This document shows positions 17,822 to 27,287 of a stretch of DNA of 64,000 nt, one piece after another. Every line of letters starts with the position of its first letter. Positions within the stretch are counted from its first letter, which is position 1. The notes beneath the pieces were generated by a model, which saw nothing but the letters and a program-made list of their open reading frames with translations, had not been told where the DNA came from and searched no databases. Source of the stretch: Sphingobacterium sp. SYP-B4668 (lineage in GTDB: Bacteria > Bacteroidota > Bacteroidia > Sphingobacteriales > Sphingobacteriaceae); NCBI RefSeq assembly GCF_027627455.1, contig NZ_CP115483.1, forward strand, positions 1,798,001-1,862,000, read 5' to 3'. The position numbers and the translations under genes are program-made.

Positions 17822-18958
17822 TTAATTGTTTTTAGTTGTTTTTTCAAAATATACAAGGCCCTCAAATAACATCGCGGCACTTGATTGGCTGGTTAACTGT
17901 GTTTGTCCCAAAGGTTTTTGCGTCCATGATGGGCTGAACAATACTATTCCTACATCGTTCCCCTGTATCCAAGCAACTTTGGCATTGTTTCGGAGAAAAT
18001 TTTCAAATTTTGAACGAAATGCTTCTTGAATTCCATCACGTTGTAAAAACTGAACGAAATATCGCACAAATATACCTTTGAACAAAGCTCCATCGCCGTC
18101 TCCTTCATTCCGTAGTACATTATTACTGGCATCTATACATTTGGTAACGGTGAAATTAGCGATTTTTTGAGCATCGTTCATATAAAGTGGATCTTTGGTG
18201 ATATCATAGAGCTCTACTGCCGTTCCGAGAAAAGTACCTTGGTTATAGGTCAGTGCAGTTGTGTTTACGACATCGGTCTCTCCATTGATATTGTCATATA
18301 CCGCACCTGTAGCCCTGTCAAAAAGTGTTTCTTTCTGCCAGTCGTAAATACGGAGAGCCCATTCTAGATACTGTTCATCTTTTGTCAGTTTGTATAGTCG
18401 TGCGGCCAGTATGCTAGCTGGACCATTGGAACAAGCATTTTTGGAGTAAAGCATATCTTTTCGCCAAGCAAGCCCTCCACCTGCGTATTCTGTATTCCAA
18501 GCGGGGAGTATATCATGCCATAAAAGTAGCACGGCATCCATGTATTTTTGCTCTTTTGTAATTTCATAAAGACGGAGCATAGTCAGCGCATTCCACTCCA
18601 TATCATCGTAAAATACATTTTTATACGTGTTGCCATTTTTAATCTTGACACCATTAAACCATTTTTCAAAGTAAGCACTGTATTTGGGGTCATTGGTGCG
18701 GAGGTAGCCATCTATCACGACATCCATTGCATGTGCATTGGGCCAGTATTGGAATCCGTTATCGGAGCCATCGCTACCATAGTTAAAATAACCCTCATTG
18801 TTCCAAAACTGCTGGATAAGTTTGTCTGTTGTTTTCTGCGCCATTTCTTCCCAAGAGACATCGAGATTATCGTCGTACAGATACTCGTCATCAATCTTAG
18901 TGCAGCTCCCTAAGCTTATTAAGCTCAACAGGAACAGTCCTATATGCTGTAGTTTCAT
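17822..18958 (-). CDS. Lipoprotein GH76 enzyme (putative endo-alpha-1,6-mannanase)
   Basis: 378 residues with a lipoprotein signal (lipobox LGSC, cysteine near residue 19), so anchored to the outer membrane and possibly displayed at the surface. The GH76 catalytic aspartate pair is D118-D119 in VFYDDMEWNAL, followed by the GGGLAWRKD...KNACSNGPA block and LTYNQGTFLGTAVELY. It differs clearly from its downstream GH76 neighbour, suggesting division of labour: surface cleavage here, periplasmic trimming next door. This is inferred from the signals. It follows the SusE-like gene by 11 bases in the same operon. Confidence 0.85.
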   Translation of the reverse strand: MKLQHIGLFLLSLISLGSCTKIDDEYLYDDNLDVSWEEMAQKTTDKLIQQFWNNEGYFNYGSDGSDNGFQYWPNAHAMDVVIDGYLRTNDPKYSAYFEKWFNGVKIKNGNTYKNVFYDDMEWNALTMLRLYEITKEQKYMDAVLLLWHDILPAWNTEYAGGGLAWRKDMLYSKNACSNGPASILAARLYKLTKDEQYLEWALRIYDWQKETLFDRATGAVYDNINGETDVVNTTALTYNQGTFLGTAVELYDITKDPLYMNDAQKIANFTVTKCIDASNNVLRNEGDGDGALFKGIFVRYFVQFLQRDGIQEAFRSKFENFLRNNAKVAWIQGNDVGIVLFSPSWTQKPLGQTQLTSQSSAAMLFEGLVYFEKTTKNN

Positions 18959-18969
18959 TGTGTTGCCTT

Positions 18970-20115
18970 CTAATTTACAGTGACTGTATGTGTGTATTCC
19001 TTGTCTCCTTGCAAGATGACGCTGATTGTTGTGGATTTTCCATCAATAGCATCCCCGAATTTCCACTTGTCATCCCATTGTGTGACCGATTTTAACAATT
19101 TGATGTAATAATATGATGGATCACTCGATGCGTTAGGGCGACTATCTGTTGGGTTTTTTGCGCCAAATTGTTCAGTAATGTTTTTTCCATTGACTACGGC
19201 TTCCGATTGAAGTTTGTATCTTTCGTCTTTTCCCCAACCTTCTTGTCTGAAATTAACAATACCAGTACCTGTCCATATTCCTTTACCTTGATATGGTAGG
19301 TTAAAGAGTATTTTATTTTCAGGAGAGAACCATAATCCAATGGATTTGATTTGCGCAAAGCTTATTGTAGCCACATTGAAATCGACCTGTATTCGATATA
19401 CACCAGTTTGACTGACTTGCATACTGAGTTCCTCTACTGTTTCTTTCAGCTTCACCTGGTTGTCCGTGTAGAATCGGCGAGCATTTGCATCTTTGCGGTC
19501 TAAGAATATATAGTCCTTACCTGCTTCCAATTTTGTGTAAATTTCAAATTCACCGGTAGCTGTTTGTTTGAAAGCTAATGCCGAAGCAATATCTTTTCCG
19601 CCTTCGGATCCTTCTCCAGATACATACAACTCATTAGGGATGTCGGCAAAGCCCTCTAAGCTGGATATATTTAATTTGCGTACGATGGGTGAGAGTACAC
19701 GGGTTATTCCACGAGAAGCAATAACTGTCCACTGCACGTCTCCGCTCTCTCCTGGGTTGACCCCGGCCAATGCCGCTACAGCATTAAGCACTTTATGGGT
19801 GACATAAGCATTTGTAGCGAAACCCTTATTGTTAGATGTCAATTTGTATAATGGTTTTGAAAAATCTCCACCTATAACATCAAATGCGATTTCATATTGA
19901 GGGGCACCACCATCTTCTGTCAATGCAGACTCCCATTCAAAGAAAAGCGAAGCGGAAGCTGAACTGACTAGTTTCACGGCTTTATTGTCCACAGGTTCGA
20001 ATAAGTTGTTTACAGCCGAGATCTGTACATCTGTATAGTTCATGTTTTCGGTCTTGCAAGCGCCCAAAGAGGATATTAATGCAGCAAGCCAGATAAAAAT
20101 TGATATTCTTTTCAT
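18970..20115 (-). CDS. SusE-domain outer membrane lipoprotein
   Basis: 381 residues with lipobox LGAC at about residues 17-20. The N-terminal Ig-like SusE region is recognisable (NLFEPVDNKAVKL...ASLFFEWESA), followed by further beta-sandwich domains with SIGLWFSPE and aromatic-rich strands that probably bind sugar. SusE/SusF-type proteins sit at the cell surface and hold glycans for the SusCD transporter. Position directly after susD (18-base gap) and before two GH76 genes supports a mannan-binding role. The binding specificity is inferred only from these neighbours. Confidence 0.8.
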   Translation of the reverse strand: MKRISIFIWLAALISSLGACKTENMNYTDVQISAVNNLFEPVDNKAVKLVSSASASLFFEWESALTEDGGAPQYEIAFDVIGGDFSKPLYKLTSNNKGFATNAYVTHKVLNAVAALAGVNPGESGDVQWTVIASRGITRVLSPIVRKLNISSLEGFADIPNELYVSGEGSEGGKDIASALAFKQTATGEFEIYTKLEAGKDYIFLDRKDANARRFYTDNQVKLKETVEELSMQVSQTGVYRIQVDFNVATISFAQIKSIGLWFSPENKILFNLPYQGKGIWTGTGIVNFRQEGWGKDERYKLQSEAVVNGKNITEQFGAKNPTDSRPNASSDPSYYYIKLLKSVTQWDDKWKFGDAIDGKSTTISVILQGDKEYTHTVTVN

Positions 20116-20133
20116 GATTTCTTTGGTTATAGT

Positions 20134-21768
20134 TTAGTTAGCGTAACCCGGATTGTTGGGTAACAGATTTTTGTTTAGATCTACTTGTGCACTTGGCACA
20201 GCCCAGAGATAATCCCTGTTTTCATCAAATCGGCGATTGTCCAGACGGATATAATCACTATTGCCATTGGCAAATTTTGCACCATATACAGTGCCCTCCA
20301 GATAGGTCTTACCAGCTTTCCAGCGCATAATATCGAAATAACGAAGACCCTCTAAAGCAAGCTCACTACGACGCTCATTACGAATTAAGGTTGTCAAGTT
20401 GGAAGTACTCATCCCTGTAGGAAAGTCTAAGGCTGTAGCTGCTGTAAATCCAGCTCTTTCACGAATTGCACGTATTGTTTGATTCCATATATTAGCGTCT
20501 AGTTTGCCAAGTTGTTGTTGCGCTTCGGCATACATCAGTAAAATATCTGCATATCTAATCATGATGACATTGAGTCCTGAGCTAAAGTCTTGGGTACCCG
20601 TGTGGTCATAGTATTTCTTAACGTAATATCCAGTAGGAGATGCATTGCTGTTGGCGCCGGCATATTCATCCGACCTTTCTGTATCATTACTACCTGTTCC
20701 AGGTTTTATGTAAATTGTGCGAGTTTCTCCGCTGAGGTTAGTCCATTGTCCGCCGTGAAACACGATTGTTGCCCCCATACGTGGGTCGCGATTCACATAC
20801 GGATTGTTTTCAGAATAGGTGGGGTCACTATTTATTGGTAATCCATTTATTGTTAGGTAGTTGTTTGCTAATTCCTGAACAGGAGCATAGGCATTTAGAC
20901 GGGCACCAGCAGATAGTGGGGCAGCATCATAGAGTTTGTTCCACGTTTTTGCGTTTGATACATATCCATAATCTAATATGACTTCTTCATTATATTCATT
21001 GGCAGGCTGAAATATGTCTTCATAGTTTTTGAGCAAGGAGTAATTGCCATATATTTCCTGTTTTTGCATTAAGCTATCGCAATAGTCGGCTGTTTTCTGC
21101 CAGTTGCTTTCATATAGATAGGCCCTTGCTTGCAAAGCCAATACCGCCCCTTTTGTGATTCGACCTCTATCACTGTTGGCTAACTCATTGCGATTAGGTA
21201 GTCTGGAACTGATATTAGAGAGTTCTTCATGAATGAAGGTGAGGATGTTCGCTTTAGGTGTACGATTGATATTGCCGGCCTCTGATACAGTAATGTCTGA
21301 GGTAAAGAAAGGCACATCTCCAAAGAAGTTGACTAATCGAAAGTAAATAAATGCCCGTATAAATCGGATTTCTGCCGATCTTATTTCTTTCCAGTCTTCC
21401 GTAGCATCTGAAATACGATTCACATTAGCTAAAAAAACATGACAGGTTTTTAATCCGCGGTAAGCATCCGCCCATTCTGAGGCGAAAAGTGTGTTAGTCG
21501 GATTTGCTAGTCCATTTCGAATAAGCCTTTGATTGGTTGGAGATCGACCTTCAAAAATATTGTCACTCAGAGCTTCGTCATTCCACATCTTATCGGCCGA
21601 ATACATCTGATTGTAGGCCATATTGACCAATTGGTCTGCATTGGCAGTAGACTCCCAAAAGGTAGCATCTGTAAATTCGCTTGTCAAGACAGGGTCCATA
21701 CTATTGCATGAGGAGGTCATAGCCGCTAAAAAGCTAGACAAGCCTATCATTTTTAATATTCTATTCAT
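20134..21768 (-). CDS. SusD/RagB family nutrient-binding lipoprotein
   Basis: 544 residues with a lipobox ending SSC near residue 21. The SusD fold is shown by the N-terminal SusD-like region (DATFWESTANADQLVNMAYNQMY), helical TPR-like repeats (EIRFIRAFIYFRLVNFFGDVPFF) and the C-terminal block NVIMIRYADILLMYAEAQQQLG...RNERRSELALEGLRYFDIMRW, which is diagnostic. SusD forms the lid over the SusC channel and captures oligosaccharides at the cell surface. It overlaps no neighbour and starts 11 bases after the susC stop, the usual pairing. Confidence 0.95.
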   Translation of the reverse strand: MNRILKMIGLSSFLAAMTSSCNSMDPVLTSEFTDATFWESTANADQLVNMAYNQMYSADKMWNDEALSDNIFEGRSPTNQRLIRNGLANPTNTLFASEWADAYRGLKTCHVFLANVNRISDATEDWKEIRSAEIRFIRAFIYFRLVNFFGDVPFFTSDITVSEAGNINRTPKANILTFIHEELSNISSRLPNRNELANSDRGRITKGAVLALQARAYLYESNWQKTADYCDSLMQKQEIYGNYSLLKNYEDIFQPANEYNEEVILDYGYVSNAKTWNKLYDAAPLSAGARLNAYAPVQELANNYLTINGLPINSDPTYSENNPYVNRDPRMGATIVFHGGQWTNLSGETRTIYIKPGTGSNDTERSDEYAGANSNASPTGYYVKKYYDHTGTQDFSSGLNVIMIRYADILLMYAEAQQQLGKLDANIWNQTIRAIRERAGFTAATALDFPTGMSTSNLTTLIRNERRSELALEGLRYFDIMRWKAGKTYLEGTVYGAKFANGNSDYIRLDNRRFDENRDYLWAVPSAQVDLNKNLLPNNPGYAN

Positions 21769-21778
21769 TGTCGTATAT

Positions 21779-24700
21779 TTAAAACTGAATATCTAAACCT
21801 AATCCATAATATTTTAATGTCGGGTAGTTGCGTGCACTATTGGCTGCACCACTCATGTTCTCATTGAATTCCGAAGATTCAGGATCAATCCAAGAATTGA
21901 GGGTCAAAGTCAGCAAGTTTTGGGCATTGACAAATATCCGAGCCCTCTGGAGCTTTACTTTACTTGTCCAAGACTGGGGCAATGAATAACCGATTTGCAG
22001 ATTTTTCAAGCGTGCATAGCGACCATTGAACAGAAAAATGTCAGACTCTGTTTGGTAATTATTGGTTGTAGATGTTGATCCCGAGGCAGTCAATCGTGGC
22101 CAAGTGGCACTAGTGTTTGTTGGGGTCCAATAGTCTAATTGGTGCTGGTAGATGGCATAGGAATAGTTTTCGTGAAAAGGTTCGACCAATTCACCGCGTA
22201 CCATCATATCTCTACTGCCCACACCCTGCCACAGCATACTGAAATCAAAGTTTTTATACCGAAGATCATAGGTAAAGCCAAAGGTATAACGTGGAAAAGC
22301 ATTTCCGAGGACAAATCGATCTTTTGAGTCTATGATGCCGTCGCTATTGCGATCCACATATCGGACATCTCCAGGTTGAAGATCAGATGCTGCGACACCT
22401 ACTGGTAGGGCGGCAGTTTCGATTTCTTGAATATTCTGGAAATAGTTTTGGACCTTGAAGCCATAGTAGGAATTGAAAGGTAAGCCTTCTCTTATAACTT
22501 TTCGGATTCTATCAGATTCTGAAAACTGTTCTTTTCCCTCGAAATAGGTTACCTTATTATAAGAATCTCCTACATTTGCCGATACACTGTGCTGGAATTC
22601 ACCAGTGTTTCCTCGATAGTTGAGGACGAGTTCCCATCCTTGGTTGGTCATTTTTCCAATGTTGGTTTTAGCGGGGTCAACGCCTGCTGTAGATGGTATA
22701 GTTGGTGTGATGAGGATATCTGTCGTGTTTTTATGAAAATAATCGAAACTAGCGGTCAAGCTGTTCTTAAAGAAAGAAGCATCAGCTCCTATATTAAAAT
22801 TATACGTCTTTTCCCAACGTAAGTCTTCATTACCAAAGGTAAATCCGGCACCATTTGCAATTTTATTATCAAATCCATAACTACCGGATATAGGTATATA
22901 TCTTGTTAGGTACTGATAGGCGGGGATATTTTGATTCCCTAATATCCCGTAGGATGATCGTAGTTTCAATTCCCCAATTTCTTCTTTATACGATTGCATA
23001 AAGCCTTCTTCCGAGAGTCGCCAGCCAAGTGACAGCGACGGGAAAAAGCCCCAACGACTCGGTTTAGCGAACTTTGAAGACCCGTCATAACGGAAGGAAG
23101 CTTCCATAAAATAACGTTGAGCATAAGCGTAGTTTAATCGCCCAATTATAGAAGTGATGTTGGTTTCTTCAGTCCTTTGAGGTGTTACTGCACTTGTTAG
23201 GTCGATTTCCGTGCCCGTTGTAGGTGTACCCAATATAGGATCAGTAAATTTCAATTTAATTTCATTCTGACGCCGCGTATTGGATTCATTTGTTGCTCCG
23301 AAGAGTCCTTTAAATTCGTGGTCGCCAAATGTACGGTTGTAGTCCAATAACAATTGGTAATTGAGCAAGGAAACTTTTTCATTAAAATCTTCAGTATTGC
23401 GAGTGGAATTGACGTAAACCAACGGTCTTTCTGCGTCAACGCTTGAGTATAGTGGCACTTGAATTCTGCGAATGAAACGATGATCAGCGTTGATGTCTGC
23501 GCCGAAAACTCCACGTAATTTCAGACCCTCCATCAGCTTCACATCCAATGCGATATTGGCATTGAAGTAATCATTGTCATTCTTTTGGTATCCTCCTTCT
23601 CGTAATTCGGCCAGTGGATTCTGATCTGTGAGTGCATTGTTGATAAGATAACGTCCATTGTCAGCTTGCATGCGATAGTAATAATAGGACGGGATTCGGG
23701 ATGAATTGATGATGGCATTGCTAGCAGTTGTACTTAATCCGTTGTTTCGCGAATATGCTAGGATGCTACTGAGCTTAAATATTCCAAATTCTGTAGAAAG
23801 ATTGGAACGGAGATTGAACCGTTCAATGCCGTAGTCTTTGTTGCCAACAAAATTGCTGCGTTGATTCAGGTACCCTCCCGAGAAAAGATAAGTCGAATGC
23901 TCACCACCTCCGGATATAGATACATTATGGTTTTGCTGTAATGCGGCCTGCATAATTCGGTCATAGTTCCATTCTTCTTCTTCCCGGTGGCTATATAAAT
24001 CTAGGATTTGGTCTGGTGTAAATTCTGGATCGGCTCCAATGTTGGTCAAGGCCAGGTTTTTTAAAGTAGCATTTTGATAGCCCGCTACAGGTGAAAATAA
24101 GATTTTGGGATCTTGTATACCCGCCATTGCTGACAGATTGATGCGTGGAGCTCGATTTTTGACGCCCGATTTAGTAGTTACGAGTAGTACACCATTGGCG
24201 GATCTGGAGCCATATATAGCAGCGGTACCAGCATCTTTCAATACCGATACGCTTTCAATATCCGCTGGGTTTAGCTTATTGAGAGCTCCGGACTCGGAAA
24301 CCAAACCGTCGATGACTACCAACGGGCTATTGTTGTTCATTGTTGAAATACCTCTGATATTGATATTCAACGTATTGCTGTTGGGATCCATACTACGTTG
24401 CTGGATGTTTAGGCTTGGCGAAGCTCCTTGTAGGGCCTGCGTGACATTGGCCACTGGCCTGTTTTCTATAGCCTTGGCATTGATTTGGTCGACTGCCCCG
24501 ACTACCGATCGGCGTGTTGTGGTACCGTAGCCGACAACGATGACTTCGTCAAGTGAGTGCGCATTTGGAGACAACTCAATACGGATCTCCAGGTCGTCGA
24601 CCCGTACTTCAGAGCTCTGGTAGCCCAGATAGGTGATACGTAGTTTATCACCTATCTTAGCCGGTATTGAAAAAGCTCCTTGGTCATCGGTGACGGCAGA

Positions 24701-24889
24701 GGCGGTTGATCCAATAAGGAGCACTGTCGCTCCCTGAATAGCATTGCCGCTTTCATCGACTACTTTCCCGCGAACGGCTTGCTGTGCTGCCGTCCATTTC
24801 AGGAAAGAAAGCTCGGTTGTTGCCAAAAGAGGATGGTGCCCCAATAGCAATATACCTGCAACAAATAATAATTTCGACTTCTTAAACAT
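21779..24889 (-). CDS. SusC/RagA family TonB-linked outer membrane transporter
   Basis: 1036 residues. A signal peptide (MFKKSKLLFVAGILLLG...) is followed by a carboxypeptidase D regulatory-like domain (about residues 38-115, VRGKVVDESGNAIQGATVLL), the SusC signature VVVGYGTTTRRSVVGAV, a plug domain (LVVIDGLV...LKDAGTAAIYGSRSANGVLLVTTK) and a C-terminal 22-strand barrel. It imports oligosaccharides across the outer membrane using TonB energy, together with the downstream SusD. No STN domain is present, so there is no sign of an anti-sigma factor route; regulation is more likely through the LacI protein or the operator at 24932-24965. Confidence 0.96.
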   Translation of the reverse strand: MFKKSKLLFVAGILLLGHHPLLATTELSFLKWTAAQQAVRGKVVDESGNAIQGATVLLIGSTASAVTDDQGAFSIPAKIGDKLRITYLGYQSSEVRVDDLEIRIELSPNAHSLDEVIVVGYGTTTRRSVVGAVDQINAKAIENRPVANVTQALQGASPSLNIQQRSMDPNSNTLNINIRGISTMNNNSPLVVIDGLVSESGALNKLNPADIESVSVLKDAGTAAIYGSRSANGVLLVTTKSGVKNRAPRINLSAMAGIQDPKILFSPVAGYQNATLKNLALTNIGADPEFTPDQILDLYSHREEEEWNYDRIMQAALQQNHNVSISGGGEHSTYLFSGGYLNQRSNFVGNKDYGIERFNLRSNLSTEFGIFKLSSILAYSRNNGLSTTASNAIINSSRIPSYYYYRMQADNGRYLINNALTDQNPLAELREGGYQKNDNDYFNANIALDVKLMEGLKLRGVFGADINADHRFIRRIQVPLYSSVDAERPLVYVNSTRNTEDFNEKVSLLNYQLLLDYNRTFGDHEFKGLFGATNESNTRRQNEIKLKFTDPILGTPTTGTEIDLTSAVTPQRTEETNITSIIGRLNYAYAQRYFMEASFRYDGSSKFAKPSRWGFFPSLSLGWRLSEEGFMQSYKEEIGELKLRSSYGILGNQNIPAYQYLTRYIPISGSYGFDNKIANGAGFTFGNEDLRWEKTYNFNIGADASFFKNSLTASFDYFHKNTTDILITPTIPSTAGVDPAKTNIGKMTNQGWELVLNYRGNTGEFQHSVSANVGDSYNKVTYFEGKEQFSESDRIRKVIREGLPFNSYYGFKVQNYFQNIQEIETAALPVGVAASDLQPGDVRYVDRNSDGIIDSKDRFVLGNAFPRYTFGFTYDLRYKNFDFSMLWQGVGSRDMMVRGELVEPFHENYSYAIYQHQLDYWTPTNTSATWPRLTASGSTSTTNNYQTESDIFLFNGRYARLKNLQIGYSLPQSWTSKVKLQRARIFVNAQNLLTLTLNSWIDPESSEFNENMSGAANSARNYPTLKYYGLGLDIQF

Positions 24890-24931
24890 AATGAATAATG
24901 GTTTATATTCTGGTTACTTAAGCTTGTTAGC

Positions 24932-24965
24932 TAAACCGCATTAGCTGTATAGCTAAAGCGGTTTA
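24932..24965. promoter_or_regulatory. Operator-like inverted repeat at the susC promoter
   Basis: A 34-base inverted repeat: TAAACCGC-A-TTAGCT, a GTAT centre, AGCTAA-A-GCGGTTTA. All bases pair except the A/A positions. It begins right after the -7 box and so covers the expected transcription start, as a repressor site would. Confidence 0.65.
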
Positions 24966-24966
24966 A

Positions 24967-24996
24967 CAAATGTATATATATAATTTAAAAAACCAA
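24967..24996 (-). promoter_or_regulatory. susC operon promoter
   Basis: On the minus strand TTG (24996-24994), 19 bases, then TACATTTG (24974-24967), an exact match to TAnnTTTG. The expected start point lies inside the inverted repeat at 24932-24965. Confidence 0.65.
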
Positions 24997-25097
24997 TTAT
25001 TCTGTCAAAAAATAATTTTGTGATTTAATATCGATAGGAGAAAAGGAAGAAAATACCATAGAAAGATTAGCTTAAAGCAGGTGAGGACGGCTAATGA

Positions 25098-25137
25098 CAA
25101 AAAAAAGGACACAATTTTTTTGTGTCCCTTTTTTTTG
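25098..25137 (-). terminator. Terminator of the sugar porter-ROK operon
   Basis: Stem GGACACA / TGTGTCC (25107-25113, 25121-25127), flanked by A and T runs that extend the stem and, on the minus strand, give a long U tract. It lies just past the porter stop codon. Confidence 0.85.
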
Positions 25138-25152
25138 TATTCCATAACACTG

Positions 25153-26442
25153 TTATGTAACATCTTTATTTATTCCTTCCAGTGTTTTTCCCTTTGTTTC
25201 TGGTAAGAAAATGATAAAGACGAACGACAGAACTACCATTGCTCCATAAAAGAGAAAAATGTAAAAGCCCCCATTTTTTCCACCCTCTACAATGACCGGA
25301 AATATCCAAGAGATGACAGCTGCAAATACCCAGTGAGTCGTGCTGCCCAATGAAGATCCCTTGGCACGGACTTCGTTTGGGAATATTTCTGCTAAGAATA
25401 CCCAGATAACAGCACCCTGTGATAAGGCAAATGCACCTATGAAACCTATGATGTAAAATAGTAAATAGGAAGAATGCCCTTCTTTAAGGCCGAAAGCAGT
25501 CAAGATTAAAAAGATGAACATTCCAATGGCTCCTACTAAAAGAAGTTTTTTTCGTCCAAACTTATCGATGATACTCATCCCCAACAAAGTGAAAACAACA
25601 TTGGTCCCACCAATAAATATCGGTTGTAAATACGTAAGTTGTTCATCAAAGCCCGCTATTTCAAAAATTCGAGGCGCATAGTAAAGGATTGCGTTGATAC
25701 CCGTCATTTGATTAAAAAATGCGAGGAGCACTGCAAAAGCTATTGGTTTACTGTATTTTCGTTGCCATAGTGAAATTTTCTTTTTGTGCGTATACATTTC
25801 AGTTTTACTGACCAAATGTTCCTGACCCAATTTGTCGAAGACAATGTTTGCTTGAACAATATCCCTATGTAATGCTAGCCAACGTGGACTTTCTGGTATT
25901 TTTTTTAATAGTAAGTAAAATACGCATGAGGGAATAGCCATGATGCCAAGCATATATCGCCATGCATTTTCTCCTGTATTTACAAAAAGAAAATTGGTCA
26001 GATAAGCCACGAATATTCCACTAACAATCATAATTTGAAATAATCCTGTTAATTTACCACGGTCTTTAGCTGGTGATATTTCTGAAATATAGACTGGACC
26101 TACAACTGAGCTAATACCAACAGCCACTCCTCCGAGAAACCGGAACAATAAAAACATACTCCAGAAAGGAGATATACCACAGCCAATAGCGGAAACTAGA
26201 TATAGGAGTGCAATAGTACTCAATACGGGCCTTCGGCCATAGCGTTCTGAAAGTCGCCCAGCAACAATAGCTCCGAAAATTGTGCCGATAAGCGATATGG
26301 AAACCGTCAATCCGTGCCAAAAAGCATCGAGTTGCCATAATTTTTGAATAATTTGTTCGGCTCCCGAAATTACAGCAGTTTCAAAACCGAATAGAAACCC
26401 TCCGATAGAGGCTATCAATGAATACTTCCAAACATTTTTCAT
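25153..26442 (-). CDS. MFS sugar porter (sugar:H+ symporter)
   Basis: 429-residue, 12-helix transporter of the sugar porter subfamily. Diagnostic motifs are GGFLFGFETAVISGAE in helix 1, GRLSERYGRRPVL, PESPRWLALH at the end of the first half, QMTGINAILYYAPRIFE in helix 7 and PETKGKTLEGI at the C-terminus. It imports a monosaccharide across the inner membrane. Its start overlaps the ROK kinase stop by four bases (translational coupling), and together with the adjacent mannan locus mannose or another hexose is likely. The substrate is inferred. Confidence 0.9.
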   Translation of the reverse strand: MKNVWKYSLIASIGGFLFGFETAVISGAEQIIQKLWQLDAFWHGLTVSISLIGTIFGAIVAGRLSERYGRRPVLSTIALLYLVSAIGCGISPFWSMFLLFRFLGGVAVGISSVVGPVYISEISPAKDRGKLTGLFQIMIVSGIFVAYLTNFLFVNTGENAWRYMLGIMAIPSCVFYLLLKKIPESPRWLALHRDIVQANIVFDKLGQEHLVSKTEMYTHKKKISLWQRKYSKPIAFAVLLAFFNQMTGINAILYYAPRIFEIAGFDEQLTYLQPIFIGGTNVVFTLLGMSIIDKFGRKKLLLVGAIGMFIFLILTAFGLKEGHSSYLLFYIIGFIGAFALSQGAVIWVFLAEIFPNEVRAKGSSLGSTTHWVFAAVISWIFPVIVEGGKNGGFYIFLFYGAMVVLSFVFIIFLPETKGKTLEGINKDVT

Positions 26443-27287
26443 ACGCTAAATGATGTTGCTAAACCAAAAAATAAATTCCATTCTTTAAAAGATGCTATGT
26501 ATATCGGAATGTCAATATCCGCCTGCACGACTGAGAGAAATCTGCTATGCGCCTTTGAGATGCTTCCTCCTAATACCAATCCCTCTGGCTGTAGCGGTAA
26601 AATATGAAGTGTAATAAAATCTACTAGTGCCAGTGCTAGAAAGGAAAATGCAGCTCTACGTTCATCCACTAGTGTTTCGGTATCTACCAAGGCTTTGACA
26701 TGTGCTACTCCTTCGATACCTTGTTGTCGAAGATACTCAAGTATACCCCTTGTAGAAATGTAGTCCTCAGCAATCCCATCACGAAATTGGGCGGAGCCGT
26801 AGTTCAGGTCTCCGACTATTTCTTCGTTGTAGAGTGCTGACCCAAGACCTGTCCCTAAACTCAGACCCACAATTCGTTTGTTTTGTAGATTATGGTAGTA
26901 TATCTCACCCAATAAAAAGGCTTCTGCATCGTTCAAGAATTTAATGTTTAGAGAAGATACGCCGTATTTTTCTATAAAATAAGATTTGATGTCCATGTGT
27001 AACAACGCTTGGTATTTGTGCATACCATCCATCAAACAGATGCCGTTTTTGTAATCAAAGGGACCGGGAATAGAAATGACCATCTTCTCTATCTCTTGCG
27101 TTTGTGCGCTCCAAATCGATTGGATAATAATGTCCCATTGAGCTAGAATGGTTTCGCGACTTGCTGCGCTATCTACATCACCTTTCGCTTCTTTTAGAAG
27201 GGTGAATACTTGTGATTGTTTTTCTAACGAAGCAGCTGCAATGTGCGATCCGCCAATGTCTATGCAAACTACTATTTTATTTTTCAT
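26439..27287 (-). CDS. ROK family sugar kinase
   Basis: 282 residues, near the family's usual length. The N-terminal ATP-binding loop DIGGSHIAAASLEK, the catalytic aspartate in LNDAEAF near residue 119 and the LSLGTGLGSALYNEE phosphate loop are visible. The usual ROK zinc motif (CxCGxxGCxE) is absent: the matching segment reads FRDGIAEDYISTRG without cysteines. It is probably a sugar kinase acting on the hexose brought in by the co-transcribed porter, but substrate and loss of zinc dependence need testing. A regulator role is unlikely, as there is no helix-turn-helix domain. Confidence 0.8.
   Translation of the reverse strand: MKNKIVVCIDIGGSHIAAASLEKQSQVFTLLKEAKGDVDSAASRETILAQWDIIIQSIWSAQTQEIEKMVISIPGPFDYKNGICLMDGMHKYQALLHMDIKSYFIEKYGVSSLNIKFLNDAEAFLLGEIYYHNLQNKRIVGLSLGTGLGSALYNEEIVGDLNYGSAQFRDGIAEDYISTRGILEYLRQQGIEGVAHVKALVDTETLVDERRAAFSFLALALVDFITLHILPLQPEGLVLGGSISKAHSRFLSVVQADIDIPIYIASFKEWNLFFGLATSFSV

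Noticed and set aside
24105..24530. Plus-strand frame of 141 codons within susC
   Set aside because: Antisense to the conserved plug domain of SusC; no recognisable domain or start context.
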